Source of the DNA: Strigomonas culicis
Taxonomy: Eukaryota; Euglenozoa; Kinetoplastea; Trypanosomatida; Trypanosomatidae
NCBI GenBank assembly: GCA_000482145.1
Contig: AUXH01000047.1
Coordinates: 1-56,605 of the forward strand
Length of the DNA: 56,605 nt
Reading direction: 5' to 3'
The notes under the pieces were generated by a model. It did not search any database and was not told where the DNA came from. It worked only from the letters and a program-made list of their open reading frames with translations. The position numbers and the translations under genes are program-made. This document shows, piece after piece, positions 55,765 through 56,605 of the stretch (position 1 is the stretch's first letter; every line of letters starts with the position of its first letter).

Positions 55765-56605
55765 TTAGAAGCACTTGTTGTGGACGATGCTAGGGCCGGA
55801 CTCGTCGTACTCGCTCTTCTTCACCCACATGGTCTGGAAGGTCGTGAGGGAGGACAGGATGGAGCCACCGATCCACACGCTGTACTTGCGTTCCGGGGGC
55901 GCGACGACCTTCGGCTTCACGGACGAGGGCGCGAGGTTGCTGAGCTCCTTGCCCAGACGCTCGGGGAGGTTCTTGAACATGGTGGAGCCACCAGAGAGCA
56001 CAATGTTGCCGTAGAGGTCACGGCGCACATCGATATCGCACTTGTTGATGGAGTTGTAGACGAGCTCCGGGAAGCCGGACGCCTCGTCGAGGCCGATGAA
56101 GGAGGGTTTGAAGAGCGCCTCCGGGCAGCGGAAGCGCTGGTTTCCCACGTTGAGGATGCCGCCGTCCGGCAGCTCGAAGGGCTCCTCGTTCGCGGACTTG
56201 GCGCTGTTCGTCATCTCCTCCTCAAAGTCGAGCGCGACGTAGCAGAGCTGCTCCTTGATCGTGCGCACAATCTCCTTCTCGGCCGAGGTGGTGAAGGTGC
56301 GGCCGGTCTCCATCAGGATCTTCATGAGGTACTCCGTCAGGTCGCGGCCCGCCATATCGATACGCTTGACGGCGTGGGGGAGAGAGTAACCCTCGTAGAT
56401 GGGCACGGTGTGGCTCACGCCATCGCCGGCATCGAGCACGATACCGGTCACACGACCGGAGGAGTAAAGGGAGAGGACGGCCTGGATGCCAATGTACATG
56501 GCCGGCACGCCGAAGGTCTCGAACATGATCTGGGTCATCTTCTCGCGGTTCGCCTTGGGGTTCATGGGCGCCTCCGTCAGCAGCACGTTGTGCTCCTCCG
56601 GCTGG
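55765..56605 (-). CDS. ACT: Actin, 5' truncated at window edge
   Basis: The last 279 residues of actin are encoded on the complement strand, from about residue 98 ([12 protein letters not shown]) to the C-terminal KCF. Diagnostic segments are [15 protein letters not shown], the phosphate-binding loop [13 protein letters not shown], the YLMKIL block, [12 protein letters not shown] and [10 protein letters not shown]. The tail HNKCF closely matches the usual HRKCF end. Actin polymerises to filaments and, through Arp2/3, is the downstream target of the WASH complex whose subunit strumpellin is encoded at 12162-15788. The start lies beyond the right edge of the window. The frame is intact and codon use is GC-rich like the other genes, so there is no sign of a pseudogene. 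Confidence 0.98.
   Translation of the reverse strand, partial: QPEEHNVLLTEAPMNPKANREKMTQIMFETFGVPAMYIGIQAVLSLYSSGRVTGIVLDAGDGVSHTVPIYEGYSLPHAVKRIDMAGRDLTEYLMKILMETGRTFTTSAEKEIVRTIKEQLCYVALDFEEEMTNSAKSANEEPFELPDGGILNVGNQRFRCPEALFKPSFIGLDEASGFPELVYNSINKCDIDVRRDLYGNIVLSGGSTMFKNLPERLGKELSNLAPSSVKPKVVAPPERKYSVWIGGSILSSLTTFQTMWVKKSEYDESGPSIVHNKCF

Overview
The window is nuclear DNA of a trypanosomatid (Kinetoplastea). The genes are long and intronless, and fifteen full-length ones plus one truncated one lie head to tail on the + strand. They are separated by AT-rich spacers full of T, A and dinucleotide runs, and most starts lie shortly after a polypyrimidine tract and an AG, the layout used for spliced-leader trans-splicing of polycistronic RNA. 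Coding sequence is strongly GC-rich at third positions while spacers are AT-rich. A trypanosomatid-like actin lies on the opposite strand at the right end. I cannot fix the genus from the sequence.

Layout. 2-7214: two low-complexity proteins, the first truncated by the window edge and the second ending in ankyrin repeats. 8230-11901: an acidic-repeat protein. 12162-15788: strumpellin, the WASHC5 subunit of the WASH actin-nucleating complex. 16089-17552: a MOCS3/UBA4-type E1 with a rhodanese domain. 17944-24633: a giant N-glycosylated multi-pass membrane protein. 25060-28380: a RasGEF with REM and CDC25 domains. 28663-34251: two MEX67/NXF1-like mRNA exporters with different N-termini, separated by an unusually long 2.15 kb spacer. 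34762-37569: a degenerate phosphoglycerate kinase fused to a cyclic-nucleotide-binding-like fold and a membrane domain. 38124-41123: a TPR-like protein. 41742-45086: three tandem BAR-like genes with signs of gene conversion. 46216-53304: a VWA8-type mitochondrial AAA protein. 53688-54623: a DNAJC8-like protein with two J domains.

The + strand unit ends at a convergent strand-switch region (54624-55764) facing actin (55765 to the window end). This 1.1 kb gap contains a GC-rich degenerate tandem repeat of about 122 bp that stands out sharply from the surrounding AT-rich spacer.

The genes are not an operon in the bacterial sense; trypanosomatid units mix unrelated functions. Loose themes are membrane shape and actin (strumpellin, BAR-like proteins, actin) and mRNA processing or export (MEX67 pair, DNAJC8-like). 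No tRNA, rRNA, transposon or CRISPR array was recognised by eye. The least expected items are the PGK-like fusion protein, the MEX67-like pair with swapped N-terminal modules, and the GC repeat in the strand-switch region.
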